This document shows, in pieces, positions 1 to 8,495 of a stretch of DNA of 16,096 bases. The notes under the pieces were generated by a model, which did not search any database, was not told the origin of the DNA, and saw only the letters and a program-made list of their open reading frames with translations. This stretch comes from Allofournierella_A excrementavium. GTDB taxonomy: Bacteria > Bacillota > Clostridia > Oscillospirales > Ruminococcaceae. The stretch lies in the NCBI GenBank assembly GCA_019120375.1, contig DWVE01000002.1, positions 1 to 16,096 of the forward strand, in the 5' to 3' direction. Positions within the stretch are counted from its first letter, which is position 1, and each line of letters begins with the position of its first letter. The translations under genes and the position numbers were made by a program.

Positions 1-1
1 C

Positions 2-823
2 GCCGGCCTCATGGCGCTGACGGCGCTCCTCAGCCTCGCTTTTTTCTTTGATGTGATCGTCCTCATCTCTCTGGTGTTCCTGCTGGGCGTCACCGCCGCT
101 TTCGCTTTCGCCGCCCGCTGGGCCTTCAGCCAGCCCGCCCGCCGCGGGCGTATGCGGCGGTATCTGGCCGCCATGGGCAGCGACCGCTCGGCGCCGCTGC
201 AGCGCATGGCCGAGGCCGTCCGCCGGCCGGTGAACTTTGTCAAGAAAGACCTGGACCGCATGATCCGCCAGGGCTGGCTGCCCGACGCCTTTTTGGACGA
301 CGACGACGGGATGTTCTTCATCAGCGCCGCCGAGTACCGCAACCTGCAGCGGCGGCAGGAGGCCGCCGCCCGGGCCGAGGCCGCCCCTTCCGGCGCGAAC
401 GAGCTGGCGGAGCTGATGCAGCAGTGCACCGACTTCGATTTTCTGCTGGGCGAGCACATCGCCTCCATGACCGACCAGCCCGAACTGCGGGACAGCCTGC
501 TCCACATGCGGGTCACCACCGCCGACATCCAGAACTGGGTGAAGGCCCACCCCGCCAGCGCGGGCAAGGTGCGCAAGTTCGCCCGCTACTACATGCCCAC
601 CACCCTCAAGCTGCTGCGCACCTACGCCGACGTGAAGGACCAGCAGGGCGAGGCGGCGGGCAACATCCGCCAGGAGATCGGCGGCATCCTCACCACCCTG
701 AACACCGCCTTCGACAACCTGCGCAACGACCTTCTCACCGACACCGCGCTGGACATCTCCAGCGAGATCAGCGCCATGCAGACCATGCTGGCCCAGGACG
801 GGCTGGCGGAATACCAATCTTGA
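2..823 (+). CDS. XpaC-like membrane protein with internal winged-helix-like segment (5' end probably outside window)
   Basis: The frame is open to the left edge. The first ATG is at 11 but has no visible ribosome binding site, so the true start may lie upstream; from that ATG it is 270 residues. Residues about 3-38 are hydrophobic and look like one long or two short membrane helices. Residues about 48-105 (YLAAMGSD, then KDLDRMIRQGWLPDAF, then MFFIS) resemble the small winged-helix module seen in many clostridial proteins. The C-terminal part, about 135-265, with KVRKFARYYMPTTLKLLRTY at 186-205, matches the XpaC family ('5-bromo-4-chloroindolyl phosphate hydrolysis', PF10112). The name comes from an indicator-dye phenotype and the cellular role is not established. 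XpaC proteins often accompany TelA-type toxic-anion-resistance proteins, which could lie just upstream. The gene ends 19 bases before recJ and probably shares its transcript. Family assignment is fairly sure; the function is unknown. Confidence 0.75.
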   Translation, partial: AGLMALTALLSLAFFFDVIVLISLVFLLGVTAAFAFAARWAFSQPARRGRMRRYLAAMGSDRSAPLQRMAEAVRRPVNFVKKDLDRMIRQGWLPDAFLDDDDGMFFISAAEYRNLQRRQEAAARAEAAPSGANELAELMQQCTDFDFLLGEHIASMTDQPELRDSLLHMRVTTADIQNWVKAHPASAGKVRKFARYYMPTTLKLLRTYADVKDQQGEAAGNIRQEIGGILTTLNTAFDNLRNDLLTDTALDISSEISAMQTMLAQDGLAEYQS

Positions 824-842
824 CCATAAGGAGCTCTGACCC

Positions 843-2876
843 ATGAATTTCCGCACCTGGCAGGTACCCAAGCCCGATGAAAAGACCGTGGCCAAACTGG
901 CCGCGGCCATCGGTGCGCCCGGCCTGCTGGCGCGCATCCTTGTGGCCCGCGGGCTGGAAAGCCCCGAAAAGGCCATGGCCTTCCTCACCCAGGACGCTCC
1001 CCTGAGCGACCCCTTCGCGCTGAAGGATATGGACAAGGCCGTGGCGCGTATCTTGAAAGCAGTGGATGCGGGCGAAGCCATCGTCATCTTCGGCGACTAC
1101 GACGTGGACGGCGTCACCGCCACCGCACTGCTGTTCGAGCACCTGCGGGGCATGGGCGCAAGCGTGCGCTGCAAGCTGCCCAGCCGGGACGAAGAGGGCT
1201 ACGGCCTCACCGTGCCCATCGTGGAAAGCCTTGCGGAAAAGGGCTTCAAGCTCATCATCACCGTGGACAACGGCGTTTCCGCCGTGCAGGAGGTCAAGCG
1301 CGCCGCCGAGCTGGGGGTGGACGTGGTGGTCACCGACCACCATCTGCCCGGCGCGGTGCTGCCCGAGGCGGTGGCGGTGGTGGACCCCGCCCGCGCCGAC
1401 GACGAAAGCCCCTTCAAGTGCCTTTCCGGCGCGGGGGTGGCCTTCAAGCTGTGCGCCGCGCTGGACGGCTGCCCCCCCGAGGAACTGCTGGAGCAGTGCG
1501 GAGACCTGGCGGCCATCGGCACGGTGGCGGACGTGATGCCCCTCACCGGCGAGAACCGCACCATCGTCAAACACGGCCTTGCTTTGCTGGAAAACTGCGA
1601 GCGGCCCGGCCTTGTGGCGCTGCTGGAGGGCTGCGGTCTGGCCGACAAGCCCGTCACCTCCGAGAACATCAGCTTCGCGCTGGCTCCGCGGCTCAACGCC
1701 GCCGGCCGGATGGAGACCGCCTCAACCGCGCTGCAACTGCTGCTGTGCGAAGATTTTGAAAAGGCCCAGGCCCTCACGGCCCGCCTGAACCAGGCCAACG
1801 CCGACCGGCAGGCCGCCGAACAGACCATCCTCTCCGAGGCCGAGGCCCAGATCGCCGCCGACCCCGCCCGCCTGCGGGACCGGGTGCTGCTGGTCTGGGG
1901 CGAGGGTTTCCACCCCGGCGTCATCGGCATCGTGGCCAGCCGTCTGGTGGAAAAATACGCCCGGCCGGTGCTGGTCATCAGCGTGCAGAACGGCGAGGGC
2001 AAGGGCTCCGGGCGCAGCGTGCCCGGCTTCAACCTCCACGGGGCCATCAGCGCCTGCGCGCCGGTGCTCATCCGCTTCGGCGGCCACGCCATGGCGGCGG
2101 GCCTGTCGGTGAAGGAGGAGAACATCCCCGCTCTGCGCCGGGCCATCAACGAGTTCGCCGCCAAAGAGTATCCCGTGCTGGAGACCCCGCCCCTGCGCCT
2201 GGACGCATCCGTGCGGCTGGACTCCCTCACCGTGGCGGACGTGGAGAGCCTTTCCTATCTGGCCCCCTGCGGCCACGAAAACCCCGCCCCCGTCTTCTTT
2301 TTGCAGGACGCGGTGGTGGACGGCGTCTTCCCGGTGAGCGACGGCAAGCACACCCGGCTGCGCCTGCGGCAGGGGAATGGCAGCATCTTCGCCGCCTGCT
2401 TCGGCACCGCCCCCGCCCAGCTGGCCTACCAGCCGGGGGACCGGGTGGACGCGGCCCTGAGCCTCTCGGTCTACGAGGGCAAAAACGGGCCCCAGCTCTC
2501 CGCCCGGGTGCGGGCGCTGCGCCCGGCGGGCCTGCCCGACGAGGCCGTGCGGCAGGCGGCCCTTTACGAAGCGTTCAACCGCGGCGCGTCCCTCACAAGT
2601 GAGGAAAAGCGCCTGCTTTTGCCGGACCGGGCCCACATCGCGGCTCTTTACCGGCTCATCCGGCAGGAGGGCGCCTCGGTGGACGACCTGCTGCCCCTGC
2701 TGGCACGCATGGGGGCGCAGAACACCGGGCGCACCCTTGTGGGCCTCAAAGCCCTGCGCCAGCTGGGTCTGGTGCAGGTGCGGCGGGAAAACGGAGCCCG
2801 CCGTCTGGCCCCGGCGCCGGTGGAAGGCAAAAAGGACCTTTCCGCCGCGCCCATTCTCAAAGCTCTGGAGGCATGA
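843..2876 (+). CDS. recJ: Single-stranded-DNA-specific exonuclease RecJ
   Basis: RecJ degrades single-stranded DNA 5' to 3' in recombination and base-excision repair. The 677-residue product carries the DHH phosphoesterase motifs in order: DYDVDG at 85-90, VDNGVS at 141-146 and the DHH triad at 165-167, all of which bind catalytic metals. The DHHA1 signature GGHAMAAG is at 413-420. An OB-fold-like region covers about 460-565. About 100 further residues (575-677) look like a helical winged-helix extension (TGRTLVGLKALRQLGLVQV). The protein is longer than E. coli RecJ (577) and shorter than B. subtilis RecJ (786), a range normal for Firmicutes. The start is chosen from AAGGAG at 828-833, nine bases before the ATG. 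Its last bases overlap the relA ribosome binding site, so the two genes are probably translationally coupled. No key residue is missing. Confidence 0.97.
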   Translation: MNFRTWQVPKPDEKTVAKLAAAIGAPGLLARILVARGLESPEKAMAFLTQDAPLSDPFALKDMDKAVARILKAVDAGEAIVIFGDYDVDGVTATALLFEHLRGMGASVRCKLPSRDEEGYGLTVPIVESLAEKGFKLIITVDNGVSAVQEVKRAAELGVDVVVTDHHLPGAVLPEAVAVVDPARADDESPFKCLSGAGVAFKLCAALDGCPPEELLEQCGDLAAIGTVADVMPLTGENRTIVKHGLALLENCERPGLVALLEGCGLADKPVTSENISFALAPRLNAAGRMETASTALQLLLCEDFEKAQALTARLNQANADRQAAEQTILSEAEAQIAADPARLRDRVLLVWGEGFHPGVIGIVASRLVEKYARPVLVISVQNGEGKGSGRSVPGFNLHGAISACAPVLIRFGGHAMAAGLSVKEENIPALRRAINEFAAKEYPVLETPPLRLDASVRLDSLTVADVESLSYLAPCGHENPAPVFFLQDAVVDGVFPVSDGKHTRLRLRQGNGSIFAACFGTAPAQLAYQPGDRVDAALSLSVYEGKNGPQLSARVRALRPAGLPDEAVRQAALYEAFNRGASLTSEEKRLLLPDRAHIAALYRLIRQEGASVDDLLPLLARMGAQNTGRTLVGLKALRQLGLVQVRRENGARRLAPAPVEGKKDLSAAPILKALEA

Positions 2877-2879
2877 CCC

Positions 2880-5045
2880 ATGGCAGACTACATCACCTAT
2901 GCTGATTTGAAAAAGGCGGTCACCGACACCGGCCGCCCCTATGACCTGGAAATGCTGGATAAGGCCTACGCCCTGGCGGACGCCGCCCACGCGGGCCAGT
3001 TCCGCCGCTCCGGCGAGCCTTACATCTGCCACCCGCTGAACGTGGCGCTGCTGCTGGTGGAGCTGGGCATGGACACCGAGAGCCTTGCCGCCGCCCTGAT
3101 GCACGACGTGGTGGAGGACACCGCCACCGCCCTGGAGGACATTCAGTCCCAGTTCGGGCCGGACGTGGCGAGGCTGGTGGACGGCGTCACCAAACTGACC
3201 AAAATTCAGTTCTCCAGCGTGGAGGAGCAGCAGGCGGAAAACCTGCGCAAGATGCTGCTGGCCATGAGCCAGGACGTGCGGGTCATGATCATCAAGCTGT
3301 GCGACCGGCTGCACAATATGCGCACCGGCGACGCATGGCCCGAGCAGAAGCGGCGGGACAAAGCCCTGGAGACCATGGAGGTCTACGCCCCCATCGCCCA
3401 CCGCCTTGGCATCAGCAACATCAAGGAAGAGCTGGAGGACCGCAGCCTGCGCTATCTGGACCCGGTGGGCTACCAGGAGATAAAGGACCTGCTGGCGGGG
3501 GCGGGCGGCGAGGCCTTCGTGGCCGAGACCAGCCGCGTCATCCAGCAGCGCCTGGCGGAGAACGGCATGGAGAACGCCACCATGAAGAGCCGGGTGAAGA
3601 GCGTCTACGGCATCTACCGCAAGATGTTCATCCAGGAGCGGGACTTCGCGGAAATTTATGACGTCTACGCGGTGCGCATCATCCTGGACACGGTGGCCGA
3701 GTGTTACAACGCCCTGGGCATCATCCACGATATGTACCACCCCATCCCCAACCGCTTCAAGGACTATATCTCCACCCCCAAGCCCAACGGCTACCAGTCG
3801 CTGCACACCACCGTCATCGGCCATGAGGGCATCCCCTTCGAGGTGCAGATCCGCACCCGCGAGATGGACCAGATGGCGGAGTACGGCGTGGCCGCCCACT
3901 GGAAGTACAAGGCGGGCGTGCAGGGCTCCGACCGGCTGGACGAGCGTCTGGCCTGGGTGCGCCAGCTGCTGGAGAGCCAGCGGGAGAGCGACGACGCGGG
4001 CAGCCTGCTCCAGGACATCAAGGGCGACCTTCTGCCCGAGGAGGTCTTTGCCTTCACCCCCCGGGGCGACGTCATCAACCTGCCCGCCGGCGCCACCGCC
4101 ATCGACTTTGCCTATGCCATCCACTCGGCGGTGGGCAACCGCATGATAGGCGCCAAGGTGAACGGGCGCATCGTGCCCATCGACCACAAGGTGGCCACCG
4201 GCGAAATCATCGAGATCCTCACCGGCCCGGCGGACAAGGGCCCCAGCCGCGACTGGCTCAAAATCGTCACCACCAGCGAGGCCCGCAACAAAATTCGCAA
4301 CTGGTTCAAGAAGGAGCGGCGGGAAGAGAACATCCAGGAGGGCCGCGAGGCTCTGGAAAAGGAGATGCGCCGCAACCTCATCAACGTGCCGGACGACCAG
4401 TGGGACGACTTCATGGCCGAAATTGCCCGCCGCCAGCGGCTCAACTCGGTGGACGAGATGTACGCCGCCCTTGGCTACGGCGGGCTGCAGCTCAGCCGCC
4501 TGATGGGCAAGGTGAAGGACGAATACGCCAAGCTCAAGGCCGCCCAGCCGAAAGCCGCCGCCCTGGCGGACATCCCCATCAAGACCACCAAGAGCACCGA
4601 CGGCGTGGTGGTGGAGGGCATCGACAACTGCCCCGTCAAGTTTGCCAAGTGCTGCACCCCGCTGCCCGGCGACGAGATCGTGGGCTTCATCACCCGGGGC
4701 TTCGGCGTGTCCATCCACAAAAAGAGCTGCCAGAACGTGCAGGCCAGCCTCTCCAACCCCGAGAACCGGGGCCGCTGGGTGCCCGCCCACTGGGAGGCCA
4801 GCGAGCAGGAGAACTATCAGGCCACCCTGGAGCTCATCTCCATGAACCGCGACGGTCTGGTGGGCGACGTGGCGGTGGCCCTGGGCGAACTGCGGGTGCC
4901 CATCTATGCCATGAGCGCCCGCGCGGTGGACAACGGCCGCGCCGCCATGAGCATCACCCTGGGCATCTCCAACACCGAACATCTCAACAGCGTGCTGGCC
5001 AAGCTGCGCAAGGTGCGGGACGTCATTCAGGTCATCCGCATCTAA
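2880..5045 (+). CDS. relA: Bifunctional (p)ppGpp synthetase/hydrolase (RelA/SpoT homologue)
   Basis: This enzyme makes and degrades the stringent-response alarmone (p)ppGpp. The 721-residue product has the full long RSH layout. The HD hydrolase domain has HDVVEDT at 75-81 and DRLHNMRT at 142-149. The synthetase domain has RFKDYIS at 292-298 and GYQSLH at 304-309. TGS covers about 388-448, the helical linker follows, the Cys-containing zinc-finger-like region has KFAKCCTPLPGDEI around 587-600, and the C-terminal ACT domain covers about 645-721. The RFKD motif is the version known from bifunctional enzymes rather than the EXDD of synthetase-only RelA. With the intact HD residues, this suggests both activities. 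GGAGG at 2867-2871 lies inside the end of recJ, eight bases before the ATG. The recJ-relA-dtd order is common in Clostridia. Confidence 0.97.
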   Translation: MADYITYADLKKAVTDTGRPYDLEMLDKAYALADAAHAGQFRRSGEPYICHPLNVALLLVELGMDTESLAAALMHDVVEDTATALEDIQSQFGPDVARLVDGVTKLTKIQFSSVEEQQAENLRKMLLAMSQDVRVMIIKLCDRLHNMRTGDAWPEQKRRDKALETMEVYAPIAHRLGISNIKEELEDRSLRYLDPVGYQEIKDLLAGAGGEAFVAETSRVIQQRLAENGMENATMKSRVKSVYGIYRKMFIQERDFAEIYDVYAVRIILDTVAECYNALGIIHDMYHPIPNRFKDYISTPKPNGYQSLHTTVIGHEGIPFEVQIRTREMDQMAEYGVAAHWKYKAGVQGSDRLDERLAWVRQLLESQRESDDAGSLLQDIKGDLLPEEVFAFTPRGDVINLPAGATAIDFAYAIHSAVGNRMIGAKVNGRIVPIDHKVATGEIIEILTGPADKGPSRDWLKIVTTSEARNKIRNWFKKERREENIQEGREALEKEMRRNLINVPDDQWDDFMAEIARRQRLNSVDEMYAALGYGGLQLSRLMGKVKDEYAKLKAAQPKAAALADIPIKTTKSTDGVVVEGIDNCPVKFAKCCTPLPGDEIVGFITRGFGVSIHKKSCQNVQASLSNPENRGRWVPAHWEASEQENYQATLELISMNRDGLVGDVAVALGELRVPIYAMSARAVDNGRAAMSITLGISNTEHLNSVLAKLRKVRDVIQVIRI

Positions 5046-5072
5046 GGCCGGCGCGAAGGAGGAAACGAACCC

Positions 5073-5522
5073 ATGCGAGCAGTCATTCAGTGCGTGCGCA
5101 AAGCGGACGTGTCGGTGAACGGGGGCGAGCCGAGAGCCATCGGCCCCGGCATCGTTATCCTGCTGGGCGTCAAGGACACCGACACCCTGGACATCGTGCC
5201 CAAGCTGGCCGAAAAGTGCGCCAACCTGCGCGTCTTCCCGGACGAGGAGGGCAAGCTGAACAAAAGCGCCGTGGACCTGGGCTATTCCGCCCTGGTGGTG
5301 AGCAACTTCACCCTCTACGGCGACACCAAAAAGGGCAAGCGCCCCAGCTATATCACCGCGGCAAAACCGCCCCTCTCCATCGACGCCTACGACCTGTTCC
5401 TGGCCGAGATGGAAAAGCAGGGCCTCAAGGAGGTCAAGCACGGCGAGTTCGGCGCGGATATGCTGGTGAACATCGCCAACGACGGCCCGGTGACCATCGT
5501 CATCGACACCGACCAGTGGTGA
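5073..5522 (+). CDS. dtd: D-aminoacyl-tRNA deacylase (DTD)
   Basis: DTD removes D-amino acids, and glycine mischarged on tRNA-Ala, from tRNAs, acting as a translation proofreader. The 149-residue product has the normal family length. It has the C-terminal NDGPVT at 136-141, containing the Gly-cisPro pair that lines the active site, and FGADM at 126-130. The other signature, usually SQFTL, reads SNFTL at 77-81, followed by the normal YGDTKKGKRPS. The Gln-to-Asn change is conservative and I believe it occurs in other clostridial DTDs, so I expect an active enzyme. AAGGAGG at 5056-5062 is ten bases before the ATG. The gene sits 27 bases after relA and 29 bases before the MBL gene, within the same operon. 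Confidence 0.95.
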   Translation: MRAVIQCVRKADVSVNGGEPRAIGPGIVILLGVKDTDTLDIVPKLAEKCANLRVFPDEEGKLNKSAVDLGYSALVVSNFTLYGDTKKGKRPSYITAAKPPLSIDAYDLFLAEMEKQGLKEVKHGEFGADMLVNIANDGPVTIVIDTDQW

Positions 5523-5551
5523 AACGTCCCACGTCAAAAAAGGAGCCACCC

Positions 5552-6151
5552 ATGAAAGTATTCCATCTCAACGGCCCCGCCCCCCTCGAGACCAACAGCT
5601 TCGTGCTGCTGGGGGAAGGGAACAAGGCCGTGGTCATCGACCCCGCGCCTAGCCTTGCCGCCTTTGACAAGCTGCTGGAAGGGGAGGGGGCCTCGCTGGA
5701 GGCCATCCTGCTCACCCACGGCCACTACGACCACATGACCGGCCTGCCCGCGCTGCAAAAGCGGTGGAACTGCCCGGTGTATCTCGACCCGGCGGACGCG
5801 CGCGTCACCCAGCTGATGCCCGCCGGCCCCGGCACCCTGGGCTACACCGACGGCGAAACGCTCAGCCTTGCGGGCCTTTCCATCACCACCTGGCACACCC
5901 CCGGCCACAGCCGGGGCAGCTGGGTGCTCTATTGCGAGGGCCTGCTCTTCACCGGCGACACCCTCTTTGCCGGCGACGTGGGCCGCACCGACCTTGCCGG
6001 CGGCAGCTGGCAGGAGATGTGCCAAAGCCTTGCGAAGCTGCGGGCGCTGCCCCTGCCGGACGACACCCAGGTGCTGCCCGGCCACGGCCCCTTCTCCACC
6101 CTGGGGGAGGAAAAGGCCTCCAACCCCTATCTCAACGTCAAGGAGAACTGA
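5552..6151 (+). CDS. MBL-fold metallo-hydrolase, glyoxalase II-like
   Basis: This 199-residue protein belongs to the metallo-beta-lactamase fold and resembles the short single-domain glyoxalase II-like group. Metal-binding motifs are complete: THGHYDH at 55-61, HTPGHS at 115-120, TGDTLF at 134-139 (bridging Asp), and PGHG at 176-179 (last His). Known members hydrolyse thioesters such as S-lactoylglutathione, or have unassigned substrates. The substrate cannot be read from the sequence, and low-GC relatives in this operon position are simply annotated as MBL-fold hydrolases. The start ATG follows a ribosome binding site AAAGGAG ending at 5545, six bases away. The same reading frame is open far upstream, but that is antiparallel overlap with relA and dtd and is not coding. 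The stop codon is two bases before the hemZ start. Confidence 0.9.
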   Translation: MKVFHLNGPAPLETNSFVLLGEGNKAVVIDPAPSLAAFDKLLEGEGASLEAILLTHGHYDHMTGLPALQKRWNCPVYLDPADARVTQLMPAGPGTLGYTDGETLSLAGLSITTWHTPGHSRGSWVLYCEGLLFTGDTLFAGDVGRTDLAGGSWQEMCQSLAKLRALPLPDDTQVLPGHGPFSTLGEEKASNPYLNVKEN

Positions 6152-6153
6152 CA

Positions 6154-7599
6154 ATGAACATCTGTGTCCGGGGCCTCGCCTCGGTCTATGAGCCGGAGAA
6201 CGTGGCCCGGCTCTTTTTCGCAAACGCCCGGCTGGTGCGCCGCCTGCCTCAGAAGGAGGACGCGGTGCTGGCCCGGGCGGGCCGCCGCCTCGCGGCAGGT
6301 GTGCGCCTGGGCGGCAAATGCACCGTGCTGTATGCCCCCCGGCCCGCCGACGAAAAACAGGCGGAGTACGAGCTGGCCAGCCTTGTGTATGAACTTCTCA
6401 AACAGGTCACCGGCATCCGTCCGCCCTGGGGCAAGCTCACTGGCGTGCGCCCGGTGCGCATCATCCACGACCGCCGCGCCGCGGGCCTCTCCGAAGAGGA
6501 CATCCACCATCTCTTTGTGGAAAAATACGACTGCACCGAGGAAAAATTCCGGCTGGCAAAGTCCATCGCCGACCTGCAAAAGCCCATCCTGGCGGCCCGC
6601 GGTCCCCGGGATTACAGCCTCTACATCGGCATCCCCTTCTGCCCCTCCCGGTGCAGCTATTGCAGCTTCGTGTCCCTCTCCACCCAGCGGGAGGGCAAGC
6701 TGATGGACCCCTATCTGGACGCGCTTTGCAATGAGGTGCGGGCCATGCGGGACCAGGCGGAACGCTGCGGCCTCGTCCTCAAGACCATCTACATCGGCGG
6801 CGGCACCCCCACGGCCCTCTCGGCCGACGGCCTGCGCAAGCTGATGGGCACCGTGGCCGAGTGCTTCGACCTTTCAGGGCTGGAAGAGTACACCGTGGAG
6901 GCGGGCCGCCCCGACTGCACCGACGCGGAAAAGCTGGCGGTGCTGAAAGAGTACGGCGCCACCCGCATCTCCATCAACCCCCAGACCTTCAGCGACGAGG
7001 TGCTGGCCCGCATCGGCCGCAAGCACTCGGCGGCGGACATCCTGCGCTGCTTTGAGGAAGCCCGGGCCGCGGGGCACGACAACATCAACATGGACCTCAT
7101 CGCCGGCCTGCCCGGCGACACGGTGGAAGGCTTTGAAAAGAGCCTTTCCACCGCCATCTCCCTTTCCCCGGAAAATATCACCGTCCACACCCTCACGCTG
7201 AAGCGCGCCTCCAATCTGGTCATCGGCAGCGCCGCCGCCGACTACGGCGACGTGGCCGCCATGCTGGAAAAGTGCGGCGCGCTGAGCGAGGCGGGCTACC
7301 GGCCCTATTACCTCTACCGCCAGAAAGGCACCCTGCAGAACCTGGAAAACACCGGCTGGTGCAAACCGGGCAAAGAGGGGTACTATAATATCTATATCAT
7401 GGAGGAAGTGCACTCCATCCTGTCGGCGGGCGCGGGCGGCTCCACCAAGCTGGTGCAGCCCGGCGGCGACCGCATCCAGCGCATCTTCAACTACAAGTAT
7501 CCCGCCGAATACATCAACGGATTTGACACCATCCTCCAACGCAAGGAAGGAGTGAGCGAATTCTATGCCCGCTATCTGGATCCCCAAACGTCTCGTTGA
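6154..7599 (+). CDS. hemZ: HemZ-type radical SAM protein (coproporphyrinogen III dehydrogenase family)
   Basis: The 481-residue product has an N-terminal HemZ-specific domain (about 1-150), a radical SAM domain with CPSRCSYC at 163-170 (Cys163, Cys167 and Cys170 bind the 4Fe-4S cluster), GGGTPT at 215-220 and a HemN-like C-terminal part. HemN proper has a fourth cysteine (CxxxCxxCxC). Here the residue after the next position is Phe (CSF), as in HemZ and the heme chaperone HemW. The family name implies oxygen-independent oxidation of coproporphyrinogen in tetrapyrrole synthesis. In an anaerobe with unknown heme status, that reaction is an assumption. AAGGAG at 6140-6145 lies in the end of the MBL gene, eight bases before the ATG. 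The 3' end overlaps the next gene by 35 bases. B. subtilis HemZ is similar in length (about 500). Confidence 0.92.
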   Translation: MNICVRGLASVYEPENVARLFFANARLVRRLPQKEDAVLARAGRRLAAGVRLGGKCTVLYAPRPADEKQAEYELASLVYELLKQVTGIRPPWGKLTGVRPVRIIHDRRAAGLSEEDIHHLFVEKYDCTEEKFRLAKSIADLQKPILAARGPRDYSLYIGIPFCPSRCSYCSFVSLSTQREGKLMDPYLDALCNEVRAMRDQAERCGLVLKTIYIGGGTPTALSADGLRKLMGTVAECFDLSGLEEYTVEAGRPDCTDAEKLAVLKEYGATRISINPQTFSDEVLARIGRKHSAADILRCFEEARAAGHDNINMDLIAGLPGDTVEGFEKSLSTAISLSPENITVHTLTLKRASNLVIGSAAADYGDVAAMLEKCGALSEAGYRPYYLYRQKGTLQNLENTGWCKPGKEGYYNIYIMEEVHSILSAGAGGSTKLVQPGGDRIQRIFNYKYPAEYINGFDTILQRKEGVSEFYARYLDPQTSR

Positions 7600-8491
7600 G
7601 ATAAGCCTCATCAACACCGCGGCCGAGAGCGCCGCGAGCTTCGTGCGCCACTGCGAAATGGAGTACGAGGGCCGCATCCACGCGGCGGCCAGCGAGGTTC
7701 TGGCCAGCGGCTGCCCCATCGTCATGCTCACCGGGCCCTCCGCCTCCGGCAAGACCACCACAGCCAACAAGCTGGCGGCGGCACTGCGGGGGCGGGGCTG
7801 CCCTTCCCAGGTGGTCAGCCTGGACAATTTTTATAAAAATCTGGACGAATACCCCCGCCTGCCGGACGGCAGCAAGGACTATGAGAACGTCACCGCCCTG
7901 GACATGAAGGAGATACACCGGTGCCTGAAGGACATCCTGGCCACCGGCGAGACCCTCCTGCCGGAGTTCGACTTCGTCACCGAGACCCGCAAGGAGGAAA
8001 AAATTCCCCTGTCGGTGCCCGGCGGGGTGTGCATCATCGAGGGCATCCATGCCCTGAACCCGGAGCTCACCGCGCCGCTGCCCGCCGGCAGCGCCTACAA
8101 AATTTACGCCGGCCTGCGGGAGGAATACAGCCACCGGGGCCAGCGGGTGCTGCCCACGAGGGACATCCGCCTTGCCCGCCGCATGATGCGGGACTGCAAG
8201 TTCCGCGGCCACAGCATCGAAAAGACCCTGGGCATGTGGGGCGGCGTGTGCGCCGGCGAGGACAAGTTCATCAAGGTGTTCAAGCCCGAGGCGGACCTCT
8301 TGATGGACACCTCCTTCAGCTATGAGATATGCCTGCTGGCGCCCTTTGTGGCCTCGCTGGCGGGCAGCCTGCCCCCGGAGCATCCTTTGTGCGAGACGCT
8401 GAACAGCCTTGCCGGGCGCTTTGCGCTGGTGGATGCGCTGGACGAGAGCCTCGTTCCCGAGAACTCCATGCTGCGGGAGTTTTTGGGCTGA
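7565..8491 (+). CDS. Uridine-kinase-like nucleoside kinase (P-loop)
   Basis: This 308-residue kinase of the phosphoribulokinase/uridine kinase superfamily has a Walker A loop GPSASGKT at 57-64. SLDNFYKN at 86-93 is the nucleoside-binding segment, IIEGIHALN at 158-166 is the Walker B-like segment, and RDIRLARRMMRD at 200-211 is the basic lid. It probably phosphorylates a nucleoside such as uridine or cytidine, but the substrate is not shown by the sequence. Many clostridial homologues carry a TGS/threonyl-tRNA-synthetase-like N-terminal half of about 250 residues. Here only about 50 residues precede the P-loop, so this is the short form. The start ATG follows AAGGAG at 7547-7552 with a longish 12-base spacer and overlaps the end of hemZ by 35 bases, which suggests coupling. 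A perfect hairpin follows the stop. Confidence 0.88.
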   Translation: MPAIWIPKRLVEISLINTAAESAASFVRHCEMEYEGRIHAAASEVLASGCPIVMLTGPSASGKTTTANKLAAALRGRGCPSQVVSLDNFYKNLDEYPRLPDGSKDYENVTALDMKEIHRCLKDILATGETLLPEFDFVTETRKEEKIPLSVPGGVCIIEGIHALNPELTAPLPAGSAYKIYAGLREEYSHRGQRVLPTRDIRLARRMMRDCKFRGHSIEKTLGMWGGVCAGEDKFIKVFKPEADLLMDTSFSYEICLLAPFVASLAGSLPPEHPLCETLNSLAGRFALVDALDESLVPENSMLREFLG

Positions 8492-8495
8492 ACGG

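Noticed and set aside
5302..5316. SNFTL in place of SQFTL in DTD as a sign of an inactive enzyme
   Set aside because: The change is conservative, the surrounding motif and the Gly-cisPro motif are intact, and I believe similar variants occur in clostridial DTDs.
1722..5549. A 1275-residue open frame on the - strand across recJ, relA and dtd
   Set aside because: It lies antiparallel to three clearly recognised genes, has low-complexity His/Val/Gly/Ala composition typical of GC-rich shadows and no family motif.
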